A DNA stretch of 64,000 nt from Streptomyces aureus (lineage in GTDB: Bacteria > Actinomycetota > Actinomycetes > Streptomycetales > Streptomycetaceae): positions 1-64,000 of the forward strand of contig NZ_JNZD01000024.1 of assembly GCF_000725495.1 (NCBI RefSeq). Direction: 5' to 3'. Within the stretch, counting starts at the first letter, position 1. The number at the start of each line of letters is the position of its first letter. Below the pieces are notes generated by a model that saw only the letters and a program-made list of their open reading frames with translations, ran no database searches and was not told the origin of the DNA. A program made the translations under genes and the position numbers. Below are positions 40,060 through 48,796 of this stretch, one piece after another.

Positions 40060-43032
40060 CTAGGGGCCGGGGGAGGGCACCGGGGTCACCGGTACTCCTC
40101 CGGCCGCGCTGCCCAGCAGCGTCAGTTCCACCCGCCCGGGTCCCGACGGCGTGGTCCCGTCGGACAGCACCGCGAGGGCCAGCGTGTTGTGCCCGCGGGT
40201 GCGCAGCACCCCGTTGGGCAGGACGAACGTGTGCTGCGGGCCGACGTCGTTGATGTACTGGCCCATGTTCCAGCCGTTCAGGAAGATCTGGACGCGATAG
40301 GCGCGCGACGGATCGTCCGTCAGGGTGAGCCCGATCGACGCGTCCGTCCCGCCGTCCACCGCGAGCCGGAAGCCGGTGCGGTACCAGGTGACGCCCTGGC
40401 GCCGCTCGGTGCGCGGGAACGCGGCAGGCTTCCAGCCCCCGTCCGCGAAGCCCGGCAGATGCCAGCCGTGCCGTTCCCCGTGCAGACCACCGGTGTTGAG
40501 CGGCCCGCGCACCGGGTCGGGGGCCGCCGAGCCCTGGATGCGCCAGCGGACGGCCGGAGCGGCCCCGGTGAAGGTGGCGGCCGTCAGACCCCGGGCCGCC
40601 TTGTGCGTGTCGTCGGCCCGGCCGTCCTCGTCCCGCTGCATGGGCCGGACCAGCACGGACAGCACGTGGGAGCGCCGCTCCCGCGGCCGGACGGGGAAGG
40701 TGGCCGTGGCCGCCCAGGTCCCCTTGCGCACGGTCTTCTTGTCCGGCACCGGCATCCGGTGGGTGCCCAGCGGCTCGCCGTCCAGCCAGGCCATCAGCAG
40801 CCCCTGGGTGCCGGCGACGTACGACAGGGACACCGAGTCGGCGCCGCCCGCGTCCGCGAAGTGCCCCCGGTACCAGACGTCCCCGTAGTGGAAGCCGTAG
40901 TCGTCGGCGAACAGCACGGGCTGTCCGGCGGGCACCGGGGTGACGCTGTACGAGGACGTCAGGTCGGTGACCCGCCAGGCGGTGTCGTCGTGGTCGGCGG
41001 CCGCCTCGGGATTCCCCTCGGCCCGCCGCCAGCCGGTCAGGGCGGGCAGCCGCACCGGGGCCGCGCCGGGCAGCCGCCGCCCGGCCAGCAGGCTCCCGGA
41101 GGCGGTGGCACGGGATGTCAGCGAGACACCGTTCCAGACGAGTCGGTCGAGCCCCCGCGGTCCCCACACCTCCAGGTCCGCCGCCCGGACCGTGTCCCCG
41201 GTGAGGCGCGCGGTGGTGCCGTGCAGGGCGGCCGTGCGCAGCAGCGCCGGGCCGCGCACCAGGACCGGCCCCGAGGGGGTGTCGTGGCGCCACAGCAGCC
41301 GGGAGCTCTCGTCGTCGGCGAACAGCAGCAGCAGCGGGGCCGCGACCCCGCCGTCCTCCACCCGGACCCGGGTGACGCCGCCGAGCACGGCGTCGATCCG
41401 CAGCACACCGTCCTCGTAGCCGTGCGCCGCTTCCCCGTCCAGCACGGTGACCCTCGGCTCGCTCGCGGCCTCCAGACAGGTGCGGGTCGCTTCGCCCGCC
41501 CGGCCCGTGAGGACGGCGATGTCCTGCCGTCCCGCGGTCAGCCACAGCATCGGCTGGGCGGTGGACCAGCGCAGCCTCCGCCGCCCCAGCGCGATCCCGG
41601 CGGCGAGCAGCCGGGCGTCGAGGCCGGGCACCGTCACCTCGGCGCTCTCCGTGCCGAACGACACGGCGGCGACGGCCTCGGCGGGCGTGTCGTTGCGCAG
41701 CACCTGGAAGCGCGCCTTCGTGTCCGGGTTGACCAGGTGGTAGGCCCTGATCCCGGGTCCCGCCGCCGTGCCGTCCCCCGGCCGGGGTTCGACGGGGTCG
41801 AGCTTCGCCAGGTCCGGCACTGACTCCAGCAGCCGGCCGATCTGCCGCATCGGGACGAGCTTGTCGGTCGGCTGCCGCGCCTCGTCGATGGCGGCCCCGT
41901 AGTCGTACGAGGTGTAGACGATCGGCGCGGGCAGCCAGCCCCAGGAGGTGCCGCCGAACGTCATGTAGACGTTGTGGACGGTGATGCCGTTGGCGAGGTT
42001 GGTGAGGTAGAAGCGCCGTTCGTAGGCCGCGTCCCGGGTGCGGCGGGACTCCGCGTAGCCGAGGCCGTCGAACTCGGCCCCGCCCCAGGGGTCGAACCAG
42101 CCGCCGCCGAACTCGGGGATGAAACCGGGGGTGTCGGGGCTCGCGGTCGAGCCGCCCTTGAGGCCGCCGGGTCCGAAGTGCCCCCAGTCCGGCGGGGTCT
42201 TGAAGGGCGAGGGATAGCCGTCGAAGCCGTACAGGTAACGCCCGCGCTCGCCGCCCGTGTCGAAGGTGCCGGGGGCCCAGTGGCCGTTCCTTCCTTTGTC
42301 GTTGTGGAAGAGGGGGACGTCGATGCCGTCGGAGCGCACCTTGGCGTACAGGTGCGCCATGTAGTCCCGGCCCGCGGGCTCGGTCACATGGTTGTCGTAC
42401 TCGTTCTCCAGCTGGTACAGGACGATCGTGCCGCCGCCGTCGGTGTAGAGGTGCCGGGCGGCGATCCGGTCGACGGCGGTCAGCCACCGGTCGACGTGCT
42501 TCAGATAGGTGGGGTCGGCGGTGCGGGCCACCCCCGGGGTCGCCGTCAGCCAGCCGGGGAAGCCGCCCGCGTCGACCTCGGCGTTGATGTAGGGACCGGG
42601 GCGCAGGATGACGTACAGCCCGGTCTCGGCGGCGGTCCGCAGGAACAGGTCGAGGTCGCGGATCCCGGTGAAGTCGTGCCGGCCGGGGGCGGGGGAGTGG
42701 TAGTTCCAGGCGACGTAGATGCTGACCGCGTTGTAGCCGTGGGCGCGCATCTTCTGCAGGACGTCCCGCCACAGGGAGGGGCTCGGCAGCCGGAACGGGT
42801 GGAACTCGCCCGACCAGACCACCAGACGCCTGCCGTCGATCAGCATCGAGTAGCGGTCGAAGCCGACGGTGTGCCGGCGGCCGTCGGCGGAGGGCGGGGC
42901 GGGCGCGGGTCCGGTGGGTGCGAGGGCCGTCCTTCCGGCCGCGCAGGCCTCGTCGCTCCCGCTGCCGCCGAGCGAGAGGCCGAGGGCGGCGGTACCGGCG
43001 AGTGCGCTGAAGGAACGTCTGCTCAACACCAT
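40060..43032 (-). CDS. Secreted GH35 beta-galactosidase
   Basis: 990 aa, ATG at 43032 with GGGAG 8 nt upstream. A Tat-type signal (VLSRRSFSALAGTAALGLSL) precedes the GH35 barrel: LVVWSGEFHPFRLPSP, VILRPGPYINAEVDAGG, the acid/base Glu in YQLENEYDNH and the nucleophile Glu in IPEFGGGWFDPWGG; C-terminal beta-galactosidase and jelly-roll domains complete it. It should release galactose from galactans or arabinogalactan outside the cell. An 8-bp hairpin (43055-43073) lies 20 nt before the start codon. Convergent with abfA (39 bp between stops). Confidence 0.93.
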   Translation of the reverse strand: MVLSRRSFSALAGTAALGLSLGGSGSDEACAAGRTALAPTGPAPAPPSADGRRHTVGFDRYSMLIDGRRLVVWSGEFHPFRLPSPSLWRDVLQKMRAHGYNAVSIYVAWNYHSPAPGRHDFTGIRDLDLFLRTAAETGLYVILRPGPYINAEVDAGGFPGWLTATPGVARTADPTYLKHVDRWLTAVDRIAARHLYTDGGGTIVLYQLENEYDNHVTEPAGRDYMAHLYAKVRSDGIDVPLFHNDKGRNGHWAPGTFDTGGERGRYLYGFDGYPSPFKTPPDWGHFGPGGLKGGSTASPDTPGFIPEFGGGWFDPWGGAEFDGLGYAESRRTRDAAYERRFYLTNLANGITVHNVYMTFGGTSWGWLPAPIVYTSYDYGAAIDEARQPTDKLVPMRQIGRLLESVPDLAKLDPVEPRPGDGTAAGPGIRAYHLVNPDTKARFQVLRNDTPAEAVAAVSFGTESAEVTVPGLDARLLAAGIALGRRRLRWSTAQPMLWLTAGRQDIAVLTGRAGEATRTCLEAASEPRVTVLDGEAAHGYEDGVLRIDAVLGGVTRVRVEDGGVAAPLLLLFADDESSRLLWRHDTPSGPVLVRGPALLRTAALHGTTARLTGDTVRAADLEVWGPRGLDRLVWNGVSLTSRATASGSLLAGRRLPGAAPVRLPALTGWRRAEGNPEAAADHDDTAWRVTDLTSSYSVTPVPAGQPVLFADDYGFHYGDVWYRGHFADAGGADSVSLSYVAGTQGLLMAWLDGEPLGTHRMPVPDKKTVRKGTWAATATFPVRPRERRSHVLSVLVRPMQRDEDGRADDTHKAARGLTAATFTGAAPAVRWRIQGSAAPDPVRGPLNTGGLHGERHGWHLPGFADGGWKPAAFPRTERRQGVTWYRTGFRLAVDGGTDASIGLTLTDDPSRAYRVQIFLNGWNMGQYINDVGPQHTFVLPNGVLRTRGHNTLALAVLSDGTTPSGPGRVELTLLGSAAGGVPVTPVPSPGP

Positions 43033-43054
43033 GCGGGTTCTCCCGGGGGACGGC

Positions 43055-43073
43055 GACGGGGGCCTCCCCCGTC
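43055..43073 (-). promoter_or_regulatory. Leader hairpin before GH35 start
   Basis: gacggggg-cct-cccccgtc, a perfect 8-bp stem in the GH35 5' leader just upstream of the ribosome binding site; it could affect translation or mRNA stability. Confidence 0.35.
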
Positions 43074-43183
43074 CGGTCCGAGCCCGGGATCCGGGGGAAG
43101 GTTGCGGCCATTGTCCACAGGAGCAGGTCGTTCGACGGCCGTACGACGGTCCCGGCGCGGGGGATTACGCGGTATGGGCGCGG

Positions 43184-43218
43184 CCGGGGGCGGCCCGCGG
43201 GTCGCGGACCGCCCCCGG
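43184..43218 (-). terminator. Terminator of the dioxygenase gene
   Basis: 10-bp perfect stem (ccgggggcgg with ccgcccccgg) 23 nt beyond the dioxygenase stop at 43242. Confidence 0.65.
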
Positions 43219-43241
43219 GTCTTGGTGGGGGGAGGGACGGG

Positions 43242-44030
43242 TCAGCTCGTCCGGACGCCGAGCGTGAGCGTGCCGGTGTAGCCGGAGGCGGCGGTGCTGC
43301 CCAGGGCCGTGAGGGTCAGCAGGCCCGAGGAGGCGCCTCCGCCGTCGTAGATGGAGTCCTGGGACAGGGTGGTGCGGGTGACCTTGTTCGTGGAGTACGG
43401 GGACACCTTGGCCATCGCCGTGGTGATCGTCTCGTTGAAGAACAGCTGGCCGGTGTGGATCTCCTGGCCGCCGGTGAAGGAGCCGTCGGAGGTGAGGGTG
43501 ACGCCGGTGTGCACCTTGACGTGGATGTGCACGCAGCGGCCCCGGTACCAGCCGGGATAGATGCTGGTGAGGTTCGCGACGCCGGAGGCGTTGGTCAGCA
43601 CGCCGCCGCGCAGGAACGTGCCGTCGTCCGGCTCGCTGTGGCCGTTGTTGCCGACGTATCCCGAGTACTCGCCGAGCGCGTCGCAGTGCCAGATCTCCAC
43701 GAGGGCGTTGCTCAGCGGTGAGCAGGCGGAGTCGACGACGGTGAGGGCGAGCTTGAGGGGGGCGCCCGCCTTGCCCTCGGTGACGTCGGCGCGGACGAGC
43801 TGGCCGTCGAGGTAGTAGGGGCCTTCGGTCATCTCCTTGGTGAGGGTGCAGACGGCCGCCGCGGCGGGGGCCGCGCCGGCCAGGTCGGCGGCGGGTGCGG
43901 GGGAGGGGGACGGGGCGACGGGGGCCGCGGCGGCCACGGCCAGGGCCGCGGCCGAGGCGCCGGTGGCGATGAGGACGGTCCGGCGCCCGACGGGGGCTTC
44001 CGACGTGTCGTTCGTGGGGGTGTCTGTCAT
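43242..44030 (-). CDS. Exported intradiol ring-cleavage dioxygenase
   Basis: 262 aa from the ATG at 44030 (GTG 44036 is an alternative). A Tat signal (GRRTVLIATGASAAALAVAA) is followed by an Ala/Pro linker and the intradiol dioxygenase fold: EGPYYLD (Tyr ligand), LVEIWHCDALGEYSGY, YPGWYRGRCVHIHVKVH (Tyr, His, His ligands of non-haem Fe3+) and GQLFFNE. Family members cleave catechols, hydroxyquinol or plant aromatics between the two hydroxyls. Secreted forms occur in lignocellulose-degrading Streptomyces; this one lacks the carbohydrate-binding module seen in some. Monocistronic. Confidence 0.88.
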   Translation of the reverse strand: MTDTPTNDTSEAPVGRRTVLIATGASAAALAVAAAAPVAPSPSPAPAADLAGAAPAAAAVCTLTKEMTEGPYYLDGQLVRADVTEGKAGAPLKLALTVVDSACSPLSNALVEIWHCDALGEYSGYVGNNGHSEPDDGTFLRGGVLTNASGVANLTSIYPGWYRGRCVHIHVKVHTGVTLTSDGSFTGGQEIHTGQLFFNETITTAMAKVSPYSTNKVTRTTLSQDSIYDGGGASSGLLTLTALGSTAASGYTGTLTLGVRTS

Positions 44031-44437
44031 GAACACGGCACCGTAGGGAGGGATGCTGTCGGTAGGCTGTCAGTTCCGCAAAGTGACGGCCCGTCAAGCT
44101 CGTTGTTGGACACCTTGCCCGGCGTCCGGCCGCGCGTTGCACGGCGTTCGGCCGCACGGGACGAGGCCGCGGGGGGACGGGAAACGGCGGAGACGCCGGC
44201 GGCTCGGTCCGCCCGGCGCTCCGCCGTGGGGTCCGGCGCGGGGCGCGCCGGGAAGAAGGGGTTCTCGGGCGCCGGGCGCGGATACCGCTGCCGCGGCCCG
44301 CGCCGTGGAACGTGGGCGGCCCCCGGCGGCCGGTCCGTGGGGAGACCGGCCGCGCGGGGTTTCCGCCCGGCCCGTGGGGAGGCCCGACCGGACGGGAATC
44401 CGCCCGGTGGTGTGTGAGGCCCGGTGCCCGTCCGGCA
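44031..44437. other. Gene-free gap between dioxygenase and aminotransferase
   Basis: About 400 bp with no gene or regular repeat that I can support. The first 70 bp (ctgtcggtaggctgtcagttccgcaaag) are less GC-rich and probably hold the dioxygenase promoter. Confidence 0.4.
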
Positions 44438-44468
44438 TTCGCGTCTGGCCGGCGGGCGGCGACGCGAA
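44438..44468 (-). terminator. Terminator of the aminotransferase gene
   Basis: 8-bp perfect stem (ttcgcgtc with gacgcgaa), 15-nt loop, 13 nt after the aminotransferase stop. Confidence 0.6.
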
Positions 44469-44481
44469 GGGTCCGGCAGGT

Positions 44482-46191
44482 CTAGCCGGCCTGGTTGTAC
44501 AGCATGGCGCCGACCGCGCCCCAGCCGCCGCCGTTGCTCGACGTCTGGGGTGGCGGAGGTTCCGGCTGAGTCCTGCCGCGGACCTGGGCCGCCGTCAGGC
44601 CGCCCTGCGCGCCCATGGAGGCGGCGCCGGCCATGCCGGGCATGCCGGTCTGGGCGGCCGGCTGGAGACCGGGCGAGGCGGCCGGGGCCTGCATGGCCGC
44701 GGGCGGCGCCTGGGCCGGCATCGCACCGGGGCCCTGGGCCGCGGCCGGCCAGCCGACAGGCCCGGAGGCGGGGTAGGCCTGGGCCGCCGCGGGCTGCTGC
44801 GGGGCGGTGTAGACCGGGGCCGGGGCGGGCTGCTGGGCCGGGTAGGGCGAGGCGGCGGCGGGACGCGGCTGCGGCGGAACGGAGGGCAGGCTGGGCTGCG
44901 GTGCGGCGGCGGCCACCGGCTGGGGCGCCGGGGCGGGCTGTCCGGGCCAGGCGTTCGCCTGCGCGGCCAGCCCCTGCATGCCCGCGCCGTTGGTCGAGCC
45001 GACGAGGCGGTCCACCATGGCCGTTCCGGAGCCGTAGCCGCCGGCCCCGTTGCTCAGCTCGGGTACGGGCGTTCCCTTCTTGGACCCGTAGAGCACCTGT
45101 TCCAGGCCGGACACCAGGCGGCGCACATCCGTCTGCGGACGCACCACGAGTCTCAGGAAGCGGCTGGACGAACCGACCTTGTTGCCGCACTCGCGGACCA
45201 GGATGCGGTGCTCGGTGAGCAGCCGGTCCCGGACCACGGTGCCCTCGGCGCCGACGGGGAGACGTACGAACAGGAAGTTGCCCTGCGAGGGGTAGATCGT
45301 CAGACCGGGCAGCGCGGAGAGCTGGCGGGCCATGTCGAGCCGGTCGCGGCGGACCATGTGCAGGCTCTCCATGTACTCCTTGCCGTGGTTCTTGAGCATG
45401 AACACCACGGTCTCCGCGAAGGAGTTGAGGTTCCACTTCGGCAGCATCGAGCGGACCTTGCCGGCCAGCGAGGGGTTGGCGACCATGTAGCCGAAGCGGA
45501 TGCCGTGCAGGCCGAAGTTCTTGCCGAGGCTGCGCAGCACGATGACGTTGGGTCTCATGACCGCGTCCTCGACCACGCTGGGCTCCGACTCGGCGTCGGC
45601 GAACTCCAGGAAGGACTCGTCGATGACGATCAGGTCCAGGTCGGCCATCGCGTCCATGAACTGGATGACCGACTGGCGCGGCAGGAAGCCGCCGTCGGGG
45701 TTGTTCGGGTTGCAGATGACCGCGACCTTGGTGCCGCGCGAGCGGATGAACTTGGCGTAGGCGGCGAGGTCGAGGGCGAAGCCGTTGGACTCCTGGAGCG
45801 GGAACATGTCGACCCGCTTGCCGGTCTCCATCGGCTGGTCGGTCCAGCGGCCGAACGTGGGGACGGGGATGGCGAGGGACTCACGGACCAGCAGATGGTC
45901 GATCCAGGTGATGAGCTCGGTCGAGCCGTTGCCCATCGCGACGCACTGCGGCGGGAGCTGGAGCAGCGAGCACAGCTCGCTGGTGATCGTGTCGGCGCTG
46001 CTCGGGTAGTAGGTGATGATCTCCCGCAGCCGGCCCGCGAGTTCGTCGAACATCGCGGGGGTCGGGAAGTACGGGTTGCAGGGTATGCAGAAGTCGACCG
46101 GTCCGGCTCCGTCGCCCTCCCGCGTCAGTGCGGCCATCGACGGGCTGTGCGCCGCGGTGCCGCGAAAGAGCGAGGTGACATTGCCGGCCAT
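44482..46191 (-). CDS. PLP aminotransferase (fold I) with 190-aa disordered tail
   Basis: 569 aa. Residues 1-370 are a fold-type I aminotransferase like HisC/CobD: GNGSTELI, VICNPNNPDGGFLP, DESFLEF, the PLP Lys224 in LRSLGKNFGLHGIRFGY, and the carboxylate-binding Arg in RFLRLVVR. The last 190 residues are a Pro/Ala/Gln/Gly-rich low-complexity segment (QPAPAPQPVAAAAPQP, PYPAQQPAPAPVY) ending in GWGAVGAMLYNQAG, which is conserved in character and unusual for the family. The tail may mediate partner binding or localisation. The substrate is unknown; it is not in a his operon. ATG at 46191. Confidence 0.85.
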   Translation of the reverse strand: MAGNVTSLFRGTAAHSPSMAALTREGDGAGPVDFCIPCNPYFPTPAMFDELAGRLREIITYYPSSADTITSELCSLLQLPPQCVAMGNGSTELITWIDHLLVRESLAIPVPTFGRWTDQPMETGKRVDMFPLQESNGFALDLAAYAKFIRSRGTKVAVICNPNNPDGGFLPRQSVIQFMDAMADLDLIVIDESFLEFADAESEPSVVEDAVMRPNVIVLRSLGKNFGLHGIRFGYMVANPSLAGKVRSMLPKWNLNSFAETVVFMLKNHGKEYMESLHMVRRDRLDMARQLSALPGLTIYPSQGNFLFVRLPVGAEGTVVRDRLLTEHRILVRECGNKVGSSSRFLRLVVRPQTDVRRLVSGLEQVLYGSKKGTPVPELSNGAGGYGSGTAMVDRLVGSTNGAGMQGLAAQANAWPGQPAPAPQPVAAAAPQPSLPSVPPQPRPAAASPYPAQQPAPAPVYTAPQQPAAAQAYPASGPVGWPAAAQGPGAMPAQAPPAAMQAPAASPGLQPAAQTGMPGMAGAASMGAQGGLTAAQVRGRTQPEPPPPQTSSNGGGWGAVGAMLYNQAG

Positions 46192-46352
46192 GGAACCTCC
46201 GTATAGGGCGAGCCCGCTGGGGAGGACGGGCCCCCGTTCTTTGGGTGGCCCGCGCGGGGGAGCACGGGCCGCCCTCTCATACGGATACGGAGGTGGCGCT
46301 GTTCAATCGTTGTGAGGTCGTGCGGACTTTGTGAACCGGCTGTGAGGTTTCG

Positions 46353-47495
46353 TCACGCACCGAACGAGTGGACCGTGCTGGTCCGGTAGGTCTGCCCCGG
46401 CCGCAGCACCGTCGAGGGGAACGACGGATGGTTCGGGGAGTCCGGGAAGTGCTGGGTCTCCAGGCACAGGGCGTCGCCCTGCCGGTAGATGTGGCCGCCG
46501 GTGCCGACCAGGGTGCCGTCCAGGAAGTTGCCCGAGTAGAACTGCAGGCCCGGCTCGTTGGACGCGATCCTCAGGCTGCGCCCGGAGGACGGGTCGCGCA
46601 GGGTGGCGACATGCTCGGGCCGTGTCGTGATGCCCTTGTCGAGGACCCAGTTGTGGTCGATGCCCTTGCCGTACAGGAGCTGCTGGTGGGCGACCCGGAT
46701 GTCCCGGCCGACGGTCTTGGACCGGCGGAAGTCGAAGGGGGTGCCGGCGACCTCAGCCAGTTCCCCGGTGGGGATCAGGCCCGAGTCGACGGGGGTGTAG
46801 CGGGAGGCGGCGATCTGGAGTTCGTGGTCGTAGATCGAACCGCTGCCCTCACCGGCGAGGTTCCAGTACACATGGCTGGTGAGGTTGACGACGGTGGCCT
46901 TGTCGGTGGTGGCCTCGTAGTCGATGCGCCAGTCGCCGTGCCGGGTCAGCGTGTAGGTGACCTTGGCCCGGAGGGTGCCGGGGTAGCCCATCTCGCCGTC
47001 GATGCTGGTGTAGTGCAGGACGAGCCCGACGTCGGAACCGGAGGCGAAGCCCTCCACGTCCCAGACGCGCTTGTCGAAGCCCTTGGCGCCGCCGTGCAGG
47101 CTGTTGACGCCGTCGTTGACGGAGAGCTGGTGGCTCGTGCCGTCGAGGGTGAACTGCCCCTTGGCTATGCGGTTGCCGTACCGGCCGATGAGGGCACCGA
47201 AGTACGGCGTCTTCGCGACGTAGTCCTCGATGTTGTCGAAGCCCAGGGAGACGTTCTCGTACCTGCCGTGCCGGTCGGGGATCTCCAGGGACTGGACGAT
47301 TCCGCCGTACGACAGGACCTTGAGCCGTGTGCCGCCGTTCTCCAGCGACCACCGGTGGACCTTGGTCCCGTCGGCGAGCTTGCCGAAGAGCTCCCTCACG
47401 GGCTTCTTTCCGCCCGATGCGTGCGCCGTGCCGATGGTGGCCGCGGTTAATCCCGCTGCCGCCGCTGCGATGACCGTACGTCTGCTCGTTTCCAT
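46353..47495 (-). CDS. galM: Exported aldose 1-epimerase (mutarotase)
   Basis: 380 aa, ATG at 47495. Signal peptide with twin Arg (METSRRTVIAAAAAGLTAAT, cleavage near AHA-SG). GalM fold: ENGGTRLKVLSYGGIVQSL, GRYGNRIAKGQF, SLHGGAKGFDKRVW (catalytic His), NLTSHVYWNL (second His) and the catalytic Glu in CLETQHFPDSPNHP. It interconverts alpha- and beta-anomers of galactose, glucose or arabinose, here outside the cell, next to the importer. It follows the ABC operon by 57 bp, but a strong hairpin lies between. Confidence 0.9.
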   Translation of the reverse strand: METSRRTVIAAAAAGLTAATIGTAHASGGKKPVRELFGKLADGTKVHRWSLENGGTRLKVLSYGGIVQSLEIPDRHGRYENVSLGFDNIEDYVAKTPYFGALIGRYGNRIAKGQFTLDGTSHQLSVNDGVNSLHGGAKGFDKRVWDVEGFASGSDVGLVLHYTSIDGEMGYPGTLRAKVTYTLTRHGDWRIDYEATTDKATVVNLTSHVYWNLAGEGSGSIYDHELQIAASRYTPVDSGLIPTGELAEVAGTPFDFRRSKTVGRDIRVAHQQLLYGKGIDHNWVLDKGITTRPEHVATLRDPSSGRSLRIASNEPGLQFYSGNFLDGTLVGTGGHIYRQGDALCLETQHFPDSPNHPSFPSTVLRPGQTYRTSTVHSFGA

Positions 47496-47518
47496 TTCGC
47501 GGCTCCTGCCCAATGGAG

Positions 47519-47544
47519 GGGGCCCCGCCTTCCGGCGGGGCCCC
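47519..47544 (-). terminator. Terminator of the sugar ABC operon
   Basis: ggggccccgcc-ttcc-ggcggggcccc, 11-bp perfect stem, 8 nt beyond the permease stop at 47552. Confidence 0.85.
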
Positions 47545-47551
47545 GGCTGAC

Positions 47552-48796
47552 TTACGAACCGACCTTGCGCTTGTTCCACACGTCGAACCCGACCGCGGCC
47601 AGCAGGGCCAGGCCCTTGATGACCTGTTGCCAGTCGGTGCCGACACTGAGGAGGTTCATGCCGTTGTTCAGCACACCGAGGACCAGACCGCCGATGATCG
47701 CGCCGAGGACGGTACCGACACCGCCGCTCATGGACGCTCCACCGATGAACGACGAGGCGATCGCTTCCAGCTCGAAGCTCAGGCCGGCCTTCGGAGAGGC
47801 CGCGTTCAGGCGGGCGGCTACCACCAGACCCGCCAGGGCCGCGAGCATGCCCATGTTCAGGAAGACATAGAAGGTGACCTTCTTGTCCTTGACGCCCGAC
47901 AGCTTCGCCGCCGGGAGGTTGCCGCCGATCGCGTAGATGTGACGGCCGAAGACGGCGTTGCGCATGACGTAGCCGTAGCCGACGACCAGCGCGCCGAGGA
48001 TCAGCAGCACGATCGGCGCGCCCTTGTAGCTGGCGAGCAGCATCGTGACGGTGAGCACCGCGGCGACCAGTGCCACCAGCTTGAGCACGAACAGCTTGGC
48101 CGGCAGCACGTCCAGGGTGAACTCCTGCTGGCGCTTGCGGTCGCGGATCTCCTGGAGGACCACGAAGACGATCACCGCGAGGCCGAGCAGCAGGGTGATG
48201 TTGTGGTAGTTCGTGGTCGGGCCGACCTCGGGGAGGAAGCCGTTGCCCACCTTCTGCAGGCCGTCCGGGAACGGGCCGAGGGTCTGCCCCTCGAGCAGGA
48301 TCTCGGTCAGACCGCGGAAGAGCAGCATGCCGGCGAGGGTGACGATGAAGCTCGGTATGCCGAGATAGGCGATCAGGAATCCCTGGACCGAGCCCGCCAC
48401 GGCGCCCACCACCAGGCACAGCAGGAGGGCGACGGGCCAGGCCACGTCGTGTTCGACCATCAGCACGGCCGCGAACGCGCCCACGAACGCCGTCAGCGAT
48501 CCGACCGACAGGTCGATGTGGCCGGCGATGATCACCAGCATCATGCCGATCGCGAGGATCAGGATGTAGCTGTTCTGCAGGACCAGGTTGGAGACGTTGC
48601 GCGGCAGCAGCAGCTGCCCGTCGGTCCACACCGCGAAGAGGACGACGATCAGGCCGAGCGCGAGCAGCATGCCGTACTGGCGCATGTTCTGGCGCAGGCC
48701 GTCGAGCATCACCCGCAGCAGGTTCTCCCCGCTGCCGCCGCTCCCGTCCTTGCCCGGTGGCGCCTCGGCCGGGACGTTGGTCACATCGGTGCTCAT
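47552..48796 (-). CDS. Sugar ABC transporter permease (XylH/GguB type)
   Basis: 414 aa with 10 or so hydrophobic segments and the BPD_transp_2 pattern ([58 protein letters not shown]). The long form with an internal cytoplasmic insertion (about 210-250, [12 protein letters not shown]) is typical of xylose/arabinose/galactose permeases. Its ATG overlaps the ATPase stop by ATGA. It imports a monosaccharide released by the neighbouring glycosidases (inference). Confidence 0.92.
   Translation of the reverse strand: MSTDVTNVPAEAPPGKDGSGGSGENLLRVMLDGLRQNMRQYGMLLALGLIVVLFAVWTDGQLLLPRNVSNLVLQNSYILILAIGMMLVIIAGHIDLSVGSLTAFVGAFAAVLMVEHDVAWPVALLLCLVVGAVAGSVQGFLIAYLGIPSFIVTLAGMLLFRGLTEILLEGQTLGPFPDGLQKVGNGFLPEVGPTTNYHNITLLLGLAVIVFVVLQEIRDRKRQQEFTLDVLPAKLFVLKLVALVAAVLTVTMLLASYKGAPIVLLILGALVVGYGYVMRNAVFGRHIYAIGGNLPAAKLSGVKDKKVTFYVFLNMGMLAALAGLVVAARLNAASPKAGLSFELEAIASSFIGGASMSGGVGTVLGAIIGGLVLGVLNNGMNLLSVGTDWQQVIKGLALLAAVGFDVWNKRKVGS

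Noticed and set aside
39926..43111. A 1061-codon open frame overlapping the GH35 gene on the same strand
   Set aside because: Arg/Pro-rich shadow in another frame; the GH35 frame carries the signal peptide and all active-site motifs.
44031..44437. Small genes in the dioxygenase-aminotransferase gap
   Set aside because: Open frames exist on both strands but have no ribosome binding sites, and their products are Arg/Pro/Gly-rich as expected for non-coding DNA of this composition.
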